A stretch of 18,914 nt of DNA from positions 1-18,914 of the forward strand of contig CAZGMC010000083.1 in assembly GCA_964526565.1 (NCBI GenBank), given 5' to 3'. The position numbers were made by a program, and so were the translations under genes. Below the pieces are notes generated by a model. That model searched no databases. It was given only the letters and a program-made list of their open reading frames with translations, and was not told where the DNA came from. Below, in pieces: positions 7,705-14,281 of the stretch. Source of the stretch: CAZGMC01 sp964526565. GTDB lineage: Bacteria; Pseudomonadota; Alphaproteobacteria; DSM-16000; Inquilinaceae. The stretch's first letter is position 1; every line of letters begins with the position of its first letter.

Positions 7705-8238
7705 ATGTCGCGGATCGGAAAACACCCGGTGCCGGTGCCGGCGGGCGTCGACGTCGCCGTCGACGGCCAGCACGTCTCGGTCAAGGGAAAGCTGGGTCAA
7801 CTGGCGATGACGGTGATTGACGACATCTCGGTGGCGCGGGACGGCGATCGGATCGTCGTCATGCCGCGCAACGAGAGCCGGCGCGCGCGATGCATGTGGG
7901 CGACCAGCCGGACGCTGATCAACAACATGGTCACGGGCGTCAGCCAGGGCTTCACCCGGATCCTGGAGATCAGCGGCGTCGGCTATCGCGCCGCGGTCGA
8001 GGACAGGGACCTGGTGCTGCAGGTCGGCTACAGTCACCCCGTCCGCTACCCGATCCCGGAGGGCATCGCGATCAAGTGCGATCGCCCCACGGCGATCACA
8101 ATCAGCGGCTACGACAAGAAGCAGGTCGGTCAGGTCGCGTCGGAGATCCGCCAGTTCCGGCTGCCCGAGCCGTTCAAGGGCAAGGGCATCAAGCACGAAG
8201 GCGAGACCATCCGCCGCAAGGAAGGCAAGAAGAAGTAA
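7705..8238 (+). CDS. rplF: 50S ribosomal protein L6 (uL6)
   Basis: The 177-residue product has the exact E. coli L6 length when started at the ATG at 7705, giving the family start SRIGKHPVPVPAGVDV. Both tandem L6 domains are present; the end has the signature PEPFKGKGIKHEGETIRRKEGKKK. L6 lies near the GTPase-associated centre and the sarcin-ricin loop. The open frame extends ten codons upstream but would overlap rpsH without homology. GGGAAGAGCGAG before the start is a moderate ribosome-binding site. Gap to rplR is 4 bases. Confidence 0.97.
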   Translation: MSRIGKHPVPVPAGVDVAVDGQHVSVKGKLGQLAMTVIDDISVARDGDRIVVMPRNESRRARCMWATSRTLINNMVTGVSQGFTRILEISGVGYRAAVEDRDLVLQVGYSHPVRYPIPEGIAIKCDRPTAITISGYDKKQVGQVASEIRQFRLPEPFKGKGIKHEGETIRRKEGKKK

Positions 8239-8242
8239 GGCG

Positions 8243-8605
8243 ATGTTGAACGCAAACCAGCTGCGCCAGCGCCGTCGCCTGCGCACCCGTGCCCGCCTGC
8301 GCCGTCTGGCGGGAGACAAGTGCCGGCTGTCGGTGTTTCGGTCCAGCAAGCAGATCTACGCCCAGGTCATTGACGACCGGCGCGGCCATACCCTGGCGGC
8401 GGCATCCAGTCTCGACCCGGACCTGCGCGAGGGCCTCAAGACCGGTGCCACAGTGGAGGCGGCGCGCGCCGTCGGCGCCCTCGTGGCGCAGCGGGCCGTC
8501 GCCGCCGGTGTCACGCAGGTCGTCTTCGACCGCGGGCAGTACCTGTATCATGGTCGGGTCAAGGCCCTGGCCGAGGCCGCCCGCGAGGGCGGCCTGGAGT
8601 TCTAG
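8243..8605 (+). CDS. rplR: 50S ribosomal protein L18 (uL18)
   Basis: The 120-residue product has the arginine-rich N-terminus (LRQRRRLRTRARLRR) used to bind 5S rRNA, then CRLSVFRSSKQIYAQVIDD and the end FDRGQYLYHGRVKALAEAAREGGLEF, as in all bacterial L18. It works with L5 to anchor 5S rRNA in the large subunit. The start lies only 4 bases after the rplF stop, and the only purine-rich site (AAGG at 8237-8240) is unusually close, so translation probably depends on coupling to rplF. Nothing else is odd. Confidence 0.97.
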   Translation: MLNANQLRQRRRLRTRARLRRLAGDKCRLSVFRSSKQIYAQVIDDRRGHTLAAASSLDPDLREGLKTGATVEAARAVGALVAQRAVAAGVTQVVFDRGQYLYHGRVKALAEAAREGGLEF

Positions 8606-8617
8606 GAAGGAGACAGC

Positions 8618-9220
8618 ATGGCACGGGGCCCCAGGGAGGAGCGCGGGCGCGAAGACAGCGAGCTGGTTGAAAAGCTCGTCAGCATCAACCGCGTCGCCAA
8701 GGTGGTCAAGGGCGGCCGCCGCTTCGGGTTTGCCGCACTGGTGGTGGCCGGCGACGGCCGCGGCCGGGTCGGCTACGGCTCCGGCAAGGCGCGTGAGGTG
8801 CCGGAGGCGATCCGCAAGGCGACCGAGCAGGCCAAGCGCAGCATGATCCGCGTGCCGCTGCGCGAGGGGCGGACGCTGCACCACGACGTGATCGGCCACT
8901 TCGGGGCCGGCAATGTGGTACTGCGCGCCGCTCCCCTCGGCACCGGGATCATTGCCGGCGGCCCGATTCGCGCCATTTTCGAAGCTCTGGGCGTGGCCGA
9001 TATCGTCGCCAAGTCGACCGGCACGTCCAACCCGCACAACATGATCAAGGCCGCGTTCGAGGCGCTGAAGCAGATCGAAGGGCCGCGTGCCGTTGCCAAC
9101 CGGCGCGGCAAGCGCGTCAGCGACCTGATCGGCCGCCGCGATGGCTCGCCGGGTTCGGCCGAGTCGGCGGCAGCAGTGGCAGCGGCCGGCGAGACCCGTG
9201 AGGCCAGCAGTCATGTCTGA
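8618..9220 (+). CDS. rpsE: 30S ribosomal protein S5 (uS5)
   Basis: The 200-residue product has the double-stranded RNA-binding S5 domain in its N-terminal half (ELVEKLVSINRVAKVVKGGRR, then GYGSGKAREVPEAIRKA) and the S5 C-terminal domain (GTGIIAGGPIRAIFEALGVADIVAKSTG). S5 helps control decoding accuracy and mRNA unwinding at the entry channel. Core homology ends near residue 175. The last 25 residues (GSPGSAESAAAVAAAGETRE and on) are a low-complexity Ala/Glu/Ser tail, making it longer than E. coli's 167. AAGGAG (8607-8612) precedes the start. The last 8 bases overlap the start of the extended rpmD frame. Confidence 0.97.
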   Translation: MARGPREERGREDSELVEKLVSINRVAKVVKGGRRFGFAALVVAGDGRGRVGYGSGKAREVPEAIRKATEQAKRSMIRVPLREGRTLHHDVIGHFGAGNVVLRAAPLGTGIIAGGPIRAIFEALGVADIVAKSTGTSNPHNMIKAAFEALKQIEGPRAVANRRGKRVSDLIGRRDGSPGSAESAAAVAAAGETREASSHV

Positions 9221-9857
9221 TCCGAACACCGAGCGGCCGACGCCCGGCGACGAGGCCACACCGGCCGGCGCCGCCGACGCCACGCCGCGCGGCGGTGCCG
9301 AGGCGACTGCGGCCGGACTGGCGCAGGTGATCCCGCCCGAGGGCGCCGCTGCCGAGACGGAGACGCCATCGTCGGTGCCCGAGGTGCCGGAGCCGTCGCC
9401 GCAGCAGCCGCCCGAGCCGCTCGGGCCACCCATGCCCGAGGTGCCGCCCGGCGGTCCGGCCGAGCCCACCCCCGTGCCGCCGCCGGACCCGATGCCGAAC
9501 GAGATCCCGGTGCCGGAGTCGCCGACCGTCGAGCCGCCGCCGCCGGAGGTGCCGCCCGGCTCCATCCCGACGGGCAGCCAGGCTGCGGCGGCAACGCCGG
9601 CGGCCGCGGCACCGCAGGAGGTAGGGCAGCAGGAGGCGGCTGCGGCCGGTCCGGTGCCGCGCCGCACGACGGGGGCGAAGATGCTCAAGGTCACGCAGAC
9701 CGGCAGCCCGATCGGGCGCATGGGCTATCAGCGGCAGACGCTGATCGGGCTGGGCCTGAACAAGATGCACCGCACGCGGCTGGTGGCGGACACCCCGTCG
9801 AACCGCGGCCGCATCGACAAGGTGAAACATCTGGTCAAGGTCGAGCCGGCCGACTGA
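9213..9857 (+). CDS. rpmD: 50S ribosomal protein L30 (uL30) with ~155-residue proline/acid-rich N-terminal extension
   Basis: Residues 157-214 are a full L30, with KVTQTGSPIGR, LIGLGLNKMHRTR and DKVKHLVKVE; E. coli L30 is only 59 residues. The same frame is open upstream to an ATG at 9213 that overlaps the rpsE stop by 8 bases, with GAGG at 9200-9203 in position. The extra 156 residues contain 42 prolines and 21 Asp/Glu, and no Lys or Arg between R26 and R150. Runs of PPP (89-91) and PPPP (108-111) occur. Third codon positions are G/C-rich as in neighbours. It is probably disordered. The alternative is that L30 starts at the ATG at 9681, preceded by a weak GGGGG. I favour the long form because the usual L30 start falls a few residues before M157 and 460 otherwise unused bases inside this packed operon are unlikely, but only protein data can decide. 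Confidence 0.72.
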   Translation: MSDPNTERPTPGDEATPAGAADATPRGGAEATAAGLAQVIPPEGAAAETETPSSVPEVPEPSPQQPPEPLGPPMPEVPPGGPAEPTPVPPPDPMPNEIPVPESPTVEPPPPEVPPGSIPTGSQAAAATPAAAAPQEVGQQEAAAAGPVPRRTTGAKMLKVTQTGSPIGRMGYQRQTLIGLGLNKMHRTRLVADTPSNRGRIDKVKHLVKVEPAD

Positions 9858-9885
9858 ACGGCCGCGCCGGCGGGACGAGGACGCC

Positions 9886-10386
9886 ATGAAACTGAACGAG
9901 CTTCGCGACAATCCCGGGGCGCGCAAGCAGCGCATGCGGGTCGGCCGCGGCCTCGGCTCCGGCAAGGGCAAGACCGCCGGGCGCGGCTACAAGGGCCAGA
10001 AGAGCCGCACCGGCGTGGCTCTGAAGGGCTTCGAGGGCGGACAGATGCCGCTGTACCGGCGCCTGCCCAAGCGCGGCTTCAACAATGCCAGGTTCAAGAA
10101 GCGGTACGCGCTGGTCAACCTGGGCCGGCTGCAGGCAGCGATCGACGCCGGCAGGCTGGACGCGGCCCGGCCGATCGACGTGGCGACGCTGCAGGCCGCG
10201 CGGCTGATCGACAAGCCGCTCGACGGCGTGCGCCTGTTGGCCAAGGGCGAGATCACCGCCATGGTCGACATCACCGTGACCGGCGCCTCACAGGCTGCGG
10301 TGGCGGCGGTGGAACGGGCCGGTGGTCGCGTCACTGTGACGGCGCCGCGGCCGGACGTGAACGAAGCGGCCGGCGACACGGCGTAA
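9886..10386 (+). CDS. rplO: 50S ribosomal protein L15 (uL15)
   Basis: The 166-residue product starts MKLNELRDNPGARKQRMRVGRGLGSGKGKT, continues with the glycine- and arginine-rich extension GRGYKGQKSRTGV, and has GGQMPLYRRLPKRGF at about residues 48-62, all diagnostic of L15. L15 threads its N-terminal arm into 23S rRNA and joins late in assembly. The C-terminal domain ends with a short polar tail (RPDVNEAAGDTA) beyond E. coli's 144 residues. GAGG (9877-9880) sits 5 bases before the ATG. Gap to secY is 37 bases. Confidence 0.98.
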   Translation: MKLNELRDNPGARKQRMRVGRGLGSGKGKTAGRGYKGQKSRTGVALKGFEGGQMPLYRRLPKRGFNNARFKKRYALVNLGRLQAAIDAGRLDAARPIDVATLQAARLIDKPLDGVRLLAKGEITAMVDITVTGASQAAVAAVERAGGRVTVTAPRPDVNEAAGDTA

Positions 10387-10423
10387 CATCGCCGCCGCAG
10401 CCGCGACTTCCCTGAGGGCACCC

Positions 10424-11764
10424 ATGGCTTCCGCCGCAGAACAACTGGCCGCCAACCTCAACTTCGGCGCCTTCGCCAAGGCGACGGAGCTGAAGAAGCG
10501 CATCTGGTTCACGCTGGGTGCCCTGATCATCTACCGGCTCGGCACGTACATCCCGGTGCCGGGCATCGATCCGACGGCGCTGGAGCAGTTCTTCCAGGCG
10601 CAGGGCGGCGGGCTGCTGGGCGTGCTCGACATGTTTGCCGGCGGTGCGCTGGGGCGAATGACGATCTTCGCCCTCAATATCATGCCGTACATCTCGGCCT
10701 CGATCATCATGCAGCTCATGACGGCGGTTTCGCCGACCATGGAGCAGCTCAAGAAAGAGGGCGAGAGCGGCCGCAAGAAGATCAACCAATATACACGGTA
10801 CGGCACCGTACTGCTCGCATCGGTACAGGCATACGGGCTGGCCATAGGTCTTGAGGGGCTGCCGGGGGCGGTGATCGACCCCGGCTGGTTCTTCCGCATC
10901 TCGACGGTGATCACCATCGTCGGCGGCACGATCTTCCTGATGTGGCTGGGCGAGCAGATCACGGCGCGCGGCGTCGGCAACGGCATCTCGCTGATCATCT
11001 TCGCCGGCATCGTCGCCCAGTTGCCGGTGGCGCTGGCCCAATTGCTGGAGCTGGGGCGGACCGGGGCCATGTCGACGCTGGCCATCATCGGCCTGCTGAT
11101 CATGGCGGTGGCGGTGATCACCTTCATCGTCTTCATTGAGCGGGCCCAGCGACGGGTGCGCGTCGAGTACCCCAAGCGCCAGGTTGGCAACCGCATGTTC
11201 GGTGGCGAGTCGTCCCACCTGCCGTTGAAGCTGAACACGGCCGGCGTCATCCCGCCGATCTTCGCCTCGTCGCTGCTGCTGCTGCCCAGCACCCTGATCG
11301 GATTTTCCGGCGGCACGGCGGGCGATGCCGGCGGCTGGGTGTCGCTGATCGCGGCCTACCTGGCCCACGGCCAGCCGCTCTACATGGCGCTGTACGTGGG
11401 GCTCATCGTGTTCTTCTGCTTCTTCTACACGGCGATCGTGTTCAACCCGCAGGAGACGGCCGACAATCTGCGCAAGTATGGCGGCTTCATTCCGGGCATC
11501 CGGCCGGGCAAGAACACGGCGGAGTATCTGGACTACGTCCTGACCCGTCTGACCAGCGCGGGCGCCATCTACCTGGCTGCCGTCTGCCTGCTGCCGGAGA
11601 TCCTGATCGCCCGCTACGCCGTGCCGTTCTACTTCGGCGGCACCAGCCTGCTCATCGTCGTGACGGTGACCATGGACACGGTGGCGCAAATCCAGTCGCA
11701 TCTGCTGGCGCACCAGTACGAAGGGCTGATCAAGCGGTCCAAGCTGCGCGGACGGCGCGGATGA
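10424..11764 (+). CDS. secY: Protein translocase subunit SecY
   Basis: The 446-residue product is the channel-forming subunit of the SecYEG translocon in the inner membrane. About ten hydrophobic segments are visible, the first at about 27-45. Conserved stretches include PYISASIIMQLM (88-99), the block MWLGEQITARGVGNGISLIIF (173-193), and the cytosolic loop GGFIPGIRPG near 353-362, whose R360 matches the arginine critical for SecA function. The start at 10424 has GAGGG (10414-10418) 5 bases upstream. The stop at 11762-11764 overlaps an ATG (ATGA), the coupling arrangement expected for a following adk, but only an adk remnant follows. Confidence 0.98.
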   Translation: MASAAEQLAANLNFGAFAKATELKKRIWFTLGALIIYRLGTYIPVPGIDPTALEQFFQAQGGGLLGVLDMFAGGALGRMTIFALNIMPYISASIIMQLMTAVSPTMEQLKKEGESGRKKINQYTRYGTVLLASVQAYGLAIGLEGLPGAVIDPGWFFRISTVITIVGGTIFLMWLGEQITARGVGNGISLIIFAGIVAQLPVALAQLLELGRTGAMSTLAIIGLLIMAVAVITFIVFIERAQRRVRVEYPKRQVGNRMFGGESSHLPLKLNTAGVIPPIFASSLLLLPSTLIGFSGGTAGDAGGWVSLIAAYLAHGQPLYMALYVGLIVFFCFFYTAIVFNPQETADNLRKYGGFIPGIRPGKNTAEYLDYVLTRLTSAGAIYLAAVCLLPEILIARYAVPFYFGGTSLLIVVTVTMDTVAQIQSHLLAHQYEGLIKRSKLRGRRG

Positions 11765-11924
11765 TCCTCGGGAGCCGACGGCGCCGATCGCCGCCATGGT
11801 CGACCGGGACGGCGGCCTGCTGCTGTCGCTGGACGCCCCAGGCGAGATCGGCGAGGCGACGGCACGCATCGGGAATGCCTTTCCCGATGCCGGCGTGCTT
11901 GACTCGCCTGCCGATCGGCCTTAG
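11761..11924 (+). pseudogene. adk: Remnant of adenylate kinase (internal deletion scar)
   Basis: Alphaproteobacteria usually have adk between secY and rpsM. Here the ATG at 11761 overlaps the secY stop and reads M-I-L-G, compatible with the usual Adk start, but then turns to nonsense. In another frame, 11772-11921 encodes EPTAPIAAMVDRDGGLLLSL, then DAPGEIGEATARIGNAF and a short tail, with a stop at 11922-11924. This resembles the Adk C-terminus, where family members have QTAPL, a GLL(x)4DG strand and an I-x-x-V-x-x-x-I helix. The P-loop, NMP-binding site and lid are all missing, so no functional enzyme can be made. The most economical reading is loss of roughly 160 codons of the gene with a junction near 11770-11775. 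The resemblance is from memory and moderate; an unrelated fragment is possible. Confidence 0.6.
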
Positions 11925-12108
11925 ATGAGGGGATGCTCGACCCTTTGGGGGCCGAACCGATTGTTGCGCATTTGTTTCGGCACGCCCGTATCGGCGGACG
12001 TGCCGGGCGGTGTTCCGAGCGACACATTGTGATCATGACGGTGCGCCGGTCGGGCCGCGGCGGCAGGGCAGCGCACCGGCGACGGTTGGACGGGACAGGA
12101 GACTGGGC
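11925..12108 (+). other. Untranslated gap between the adk remnant and rpsM
   Basis: With the remnant, 344 bases between secY and rpsM lack an intact gene. This part has no convincing coding frame. A locally AT-richer stretch at 11957-11977 (GATTGTTGCGCATTTGTTT) includes TTGTTG/TTGCGC hexamers that could act as a -35, but no good -10 follows at 16-18 bases (the nearest is CGTATC). It is flanked by a 6-bp inverted repeat (11951-11956 with 11976-11981). GTGCGC (12041-12046) can pair with GCGCAC (12071-12076) in the rpsM leader. A promoter for the alpha operon here is possible but not shown. Confidence 0.4.
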
Positions 12109-12477
12109 GTGGCACGCATCGCCGGCATAAACATTCCGACGCAGAAACGGGTCGAGATTGCCCTCACCTACATTCACGGCATCGGCAGGACCACCGCCAG
12201 CCAGATCTGCACGCGGCTGGGCATTCCGCCGGAGCGGCGGGTCAACCAGCTGACCGAAGACGAGATCCTGCGCATCCGCGAGACCATCGACGGCGAGTAC
12301 ACGGTCGAGGGCGACCTGCGCCGCGAGACCGCCATGAACATCAAGCGGTTGATGGACATGGCCTGTTACCGCGGCCTGCGCCACCGCAAAGGGCTGCCGG
12401 TGCGCGGCCAGCGCACGCACACCAATGCGCGCACCCGCAAGGGGCCGGCGCGGCCGATCGCCGGCAAGAAGAAATAG
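12109..12477 (+). CDS. rpsM: 30S ribosomal protein S13 (uS13), GTG start
   Basis: The 122-residue product begins (V)ARIAGINIPTQKRVEIALTYIHGIG, the universal S13 start, which sets the start at the GTG at 12109 with AGGAG (12097-12101) 7 bases before it. Further marks are the helix-hairpin-helix region and the basic end RGQRTHTNARTRKGPARPIAGKKK. S13 in the head contacts tRNA and bridges to L5. It is the first gene of the alpha operon here, separated from secY by the adk scar. Upstream in-frame codons to 12010 lack homology and would cross the ribosome-binding site. Gap to rpsK is 55 bases. Confidence 0.97.
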   Translation: MARIAGINIPTQKRVEIALTYIHGIGRTTASQICTRLGIPPERRVNQLTEDEILRIRETIDGEYTVEGDLRRETAMNIKRLMDMACYRGLRHRKGLPVRGQRTHTNARTRKGPARPIAGKKK

Positions 12478-12532
12478 GCCGGCGGCCCAGCGACCGCATG
12501 CATCGAGCTTTGAACGAGGGCTAGGACAACAC

Positions 12533-12928
12533 ATGGCCAAGCAACCGGCGGGCGCGCGCCTGCGTCGGCGCGAGCGCAAGAACATCACTTCGGGCGTCGC
12601 GCACGTGAACGCCAGCTTCAACAACACCATGGTGACCATCACCGACGCGCAGGGCAACGCCATCTCGTGGTCCAGCGCCGGCACCATGGGCTTCAAGGGC
12701 AGCCGCAAGTCGACGCCCTATGCGGCGCAGATGGCCGCCGAGGACGCCGGGCGGAAGGCCATGGAGCATGGCATGAGGGTGCTGGAGATCAACGTCAAGG
12801 GCCCGGGCTCGGGCCGCGAATCGGCGTTGCGCGCGCTGCAGGCCATCGGCTTCCAGATCACCTCCATCCGCGACGTCACGCCGATCCCGCACAATGGCGT
12901 GCGGCCGCGCAAGAAGCGGCGCGTCTAG
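12533..12928 (+). CDS. rpsK: 30S ribosomal protein S11 (uS11)
   Basis: The 131-residue product contains KNITSGVAHVNASFNNTMVT, then SSAGTMGFKGSRKSTPYAAQ and the end VTPIPHNGVRPRKKRRV, the hallmarks of S11. It binds the platform of the small subunit near the mRNA exit and the E site. The start at 12533 gives the expected length (about 129-131); the open frame upstream belongs to no homologous sequence. AGGA at 12523-12526 is the ribosome-binding site. A 167-base gap with two hairpins separates it from rpoA; rpsD, which lies here in E. coli, is absent as is normal for alphaproteobacteria. Confidence 0.97.
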   Translation: MAKQPAGARLRRRERKNITSGVAHVNASFNNTMVTITDAQGNAISWSSAGTMGFKGSRKSTPYAAQMAAEDAGRKAMEHGMRVLEINVKGPGSGRESALRALQAIGFQITSIRDVTPIPHNGVRPRKKRRV

Positions 12929-12945
12929 CGCTCGCCACGATACAA

Positions 12946-12964
12946 GACCGGCCCGCCGCCGGTC
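12946..12964 (+). other. Hairpin downstream of rpsK
   Basis: GACCGGC (12946-12952) pairs perfectly with GCCGGTC (12958-12964) across a 5-base loop, 17 bases after the rpsK stop. No T-run follows, so it is not a clear terminator. It may mark mRNA processing or partial termination between the ribosomal protein genes and rpoA. Confidence 0.4.
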
Positions 12965-13054
12965 CGGGACAGGGGCCGTCCGCCACGCGGCCCGGACGCA
13001 GGGACCGGCGCCGCATCGCCCGCTTCGGCCGTGGCGATCGTGTCGTGGCCTCGG

Positions 13055-13072
13055 GGCCCGCTCCGGCGGGCC
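13055..13072 (+). promoter_or_regulatory. Hairpin just upstream of the rpoA ribosome-binding site
   Basis: GGCCCGC (13055-13061) pairs with GCGGGCC (13066-13072) around a TCCG loop. The stem ends about 10 bases before the GAGGGA ribosome-binding site of rpoA (13084-13089). An RNA structure placed here could tune rpoA translation relative to the ribosomal proteins, but no direct evidence is available. A comparable stem stands in front of rplQ. Confidence 0.4.
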
Positions 13073-13095
13073 GCATGTTGGCAAGAGGGACTCCC

Positions 13096-14112
13096 GTGAT
13101 CCAGAAGAACTGGCAGGATCTGATCAAGCCTTCGGGATTGGACATCCAGCCGGGGCCGGACCCGCAGCGCAAGGCGACCCTGGTCGCCCAGCCGCTGGAG
13201 CGGGGCTTCGGCCTGACCCTCGGCAACGCCATGCGCCGCGTCCTGCTGTCGTCGCTGCAGGGGGCGGCGGTGACGTCGCTGCACATCGATGGCGTGCTGC
13301 ACGAGTTCTCGTCGATCCCCGGCGTGCGCGAGGACGTGACCGACATCGTGCTCAACGTCAAGGCGCTGGCCCTGCGCATGCACAGCGAGGGGCCGCGGCG
13401 CATGCGCCTGCACGCCGAGGGGCCGGGGCCGGTCACTGCCAGCCAGATCATGACCGGACCCGACATCGAGATCCTGGACCCGGACCTGGTGCTGTGCACG
13501 CTCGACGACGGCGCGCGGCTGAACATGGAGATGACCGTCAACGTCGGGAAGGGCTATGTCCCGGCGGTGCAGAACCGGCCGGAGGACGCGCCGATCGGCC
13601 TGATCCCGGTGGATGCCCTGTACAGCCCCGTGCGCAAGGTGTCTTACAAGGTCGACAACGCCCGCGTCGGCCAGGTCACCGACTATGACAAGCTGTCGAT
13701 GACGGTGGAGACCAACGGCGCCGTGACGCCGGAGGACTCCGTGGCCCTGGCGGCGCGCATCCTGCAGGACCAGTTGCGGCTGTTCGTCAACTTCGAGGAG
13801 CCGCACCACGAACGCCGCGAGGAAATGCACGAGGAGGTTCCGTTCAACAAGAACCTCCTGCGCAAGGTGGACGAGCTGGAGCTGTCGGTGCGCTCGGCCA
13901 ACTGCCTGAAGAACGACAACATTGTCTACATCGGCGACCTGGTCCAGAAGACCGAGGCGGAGATGCTGCGCACGCCCAATTTCGGGCGCAAGTCGCTGAA
14001 CGAGATCAAGGAGGTGCTGGCCCAGATGGGCCTGCACCTGGGCATGGAGATCCCCAACTGGCCGCCCGAAAACATCGAGGACCTGGCCAAGAAGCTCGAG
14101 GAGCCGTACTAG
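13096..14112 (+). CDS. rpoA: DNA-directed RNA polymerase subunit alpha, GTG start
   Basis: The 338-residue product is complete. The N-terminal assembly domain includes LERGFGLTLGNAMRRVLLSSLQGAAV (34-59), the dimer region. The C-terminal domain has LELSVRSANCLKNDNI (261-276), where R266 and N269 match E. coli R265 and N268 that contact UP-element DNA, followed by TPNFGRKSLNEIKEVL. The GTG start at 13096 yields MIQKNWQDLIKP, the known alphaproteobacterial start, with GAGGGA 6 bases before it. An in-frame ATG at 13075 would add seven residues but lies before the ribosome-binding site. The gap to rplQ is 169 bases. Confidence 0.97.
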   Translation: MIQKNWQDLIKPSGLDIQPGPDPQRKATLVAQPLERGFGLTLGNAMRRVLLSSLQGAAVTSLHIDGVLHEFSSIPGVREDVTDIVLNVKALALRMHSEGPRRMRLHAEGPGPVTASQIMTGPDIEILDPDLVLCTLDDGARLNMEMTVNVGKGYVPAVQNRPEDAPIGLIPVDALYSPVRKVSYKVDNARVGQVTDYDKLSMTVETNGAVTPEDSVALAARILQDQLRLFVNFEEPHHERREEMHEEVPFNKNLLRKVDELELSVRSANCLKNDNIVYIGDLVQKTEAEMLRTPNFGRKSLNEIKEVLAQMGLHLGMEIPNWPPENIEDLAKKLEEPY

Positions 14113-14237
14113 GGTTCGCCCTGTCGGCGGGGCCGGGTGTCGGGCCTCGCTGACGCCTGGGCCGACCTACGCCTGTCACCTGATTTTGCGCGCCGTACCG
14201 GCTGGTGGTGAGCCACGGGCGGCGCGCCCGCGCCATC

Positions 14238-14255
14238 GGCCTCGTGCGCGAGGCC
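14238..14255 (+). promoter_or_regulatory. Hairpin just upstream of the rplQ ribosome-binding site
   Basis: GGCCTCG (14238-14244) pairs perfectly with CGAGGCC (14249-14255) around TGCG. It ends 10 bases before the AGGAGGA ribosome-binding site of rplQ (14266-14272). It resembles the stem before rpoA in size and placement. Function is unknown; the rest of the 169-base rpoA-rplQ gap holds nothing else I can identify. Confidence 0.4.
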
Positions 14256-14281
14256 ACGCCGCCTGAGGAGGACGCCGCGCC

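Noticed and set aside
8189..9721. A 510-codon open frame on the - strand opposite rplR, rpsE and rpmD
   Set aside because: It mirrors GC-rich codons of recognised genes and contains glycine-serine low complexity with no family resemblance. However, its presence means that the open state of the L30 extension alone is weak evidence of coding.
9681..9857. A separate short rpmD starting at 9681 with its own ribosome-binding site
   Set aside because: Not excluded, but GGGGG at 9671-9675 is a poor match and it leaves 460 bases of unused open frame inside a packed operon. Kept as the alternative in the L30 entry.
10331..11869. A 512-codon open frame on the - strand opposite secY
   Set aside because: secY is unmistakable on the + strand; the reverse frame shows no domain and no ribosome-binding site.
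11765..12108. rpmJ (L36) or a tRNA gene hidden in the secY-rpsM gap
   Set aside because: No L36 cysteine pattern and no tRNA-like arms were found; rpmJ is usually elsewhere in alphaproteobacteria.
11933..12130. A 65-codon open frame upstream of rpsM
   Set aside because: It overlaps the rpsM start in a different frame, has no ribosome-binding site and an arginine-rich random-looking product.
13075..13095. The ATG at 13075 as the rpoA start
   Set aside because: It lies before the GAGGGA ribosome-binding site and adds seven residues not seen in the family; the GTG at 13096 gives the conserved IQKNWQ start.
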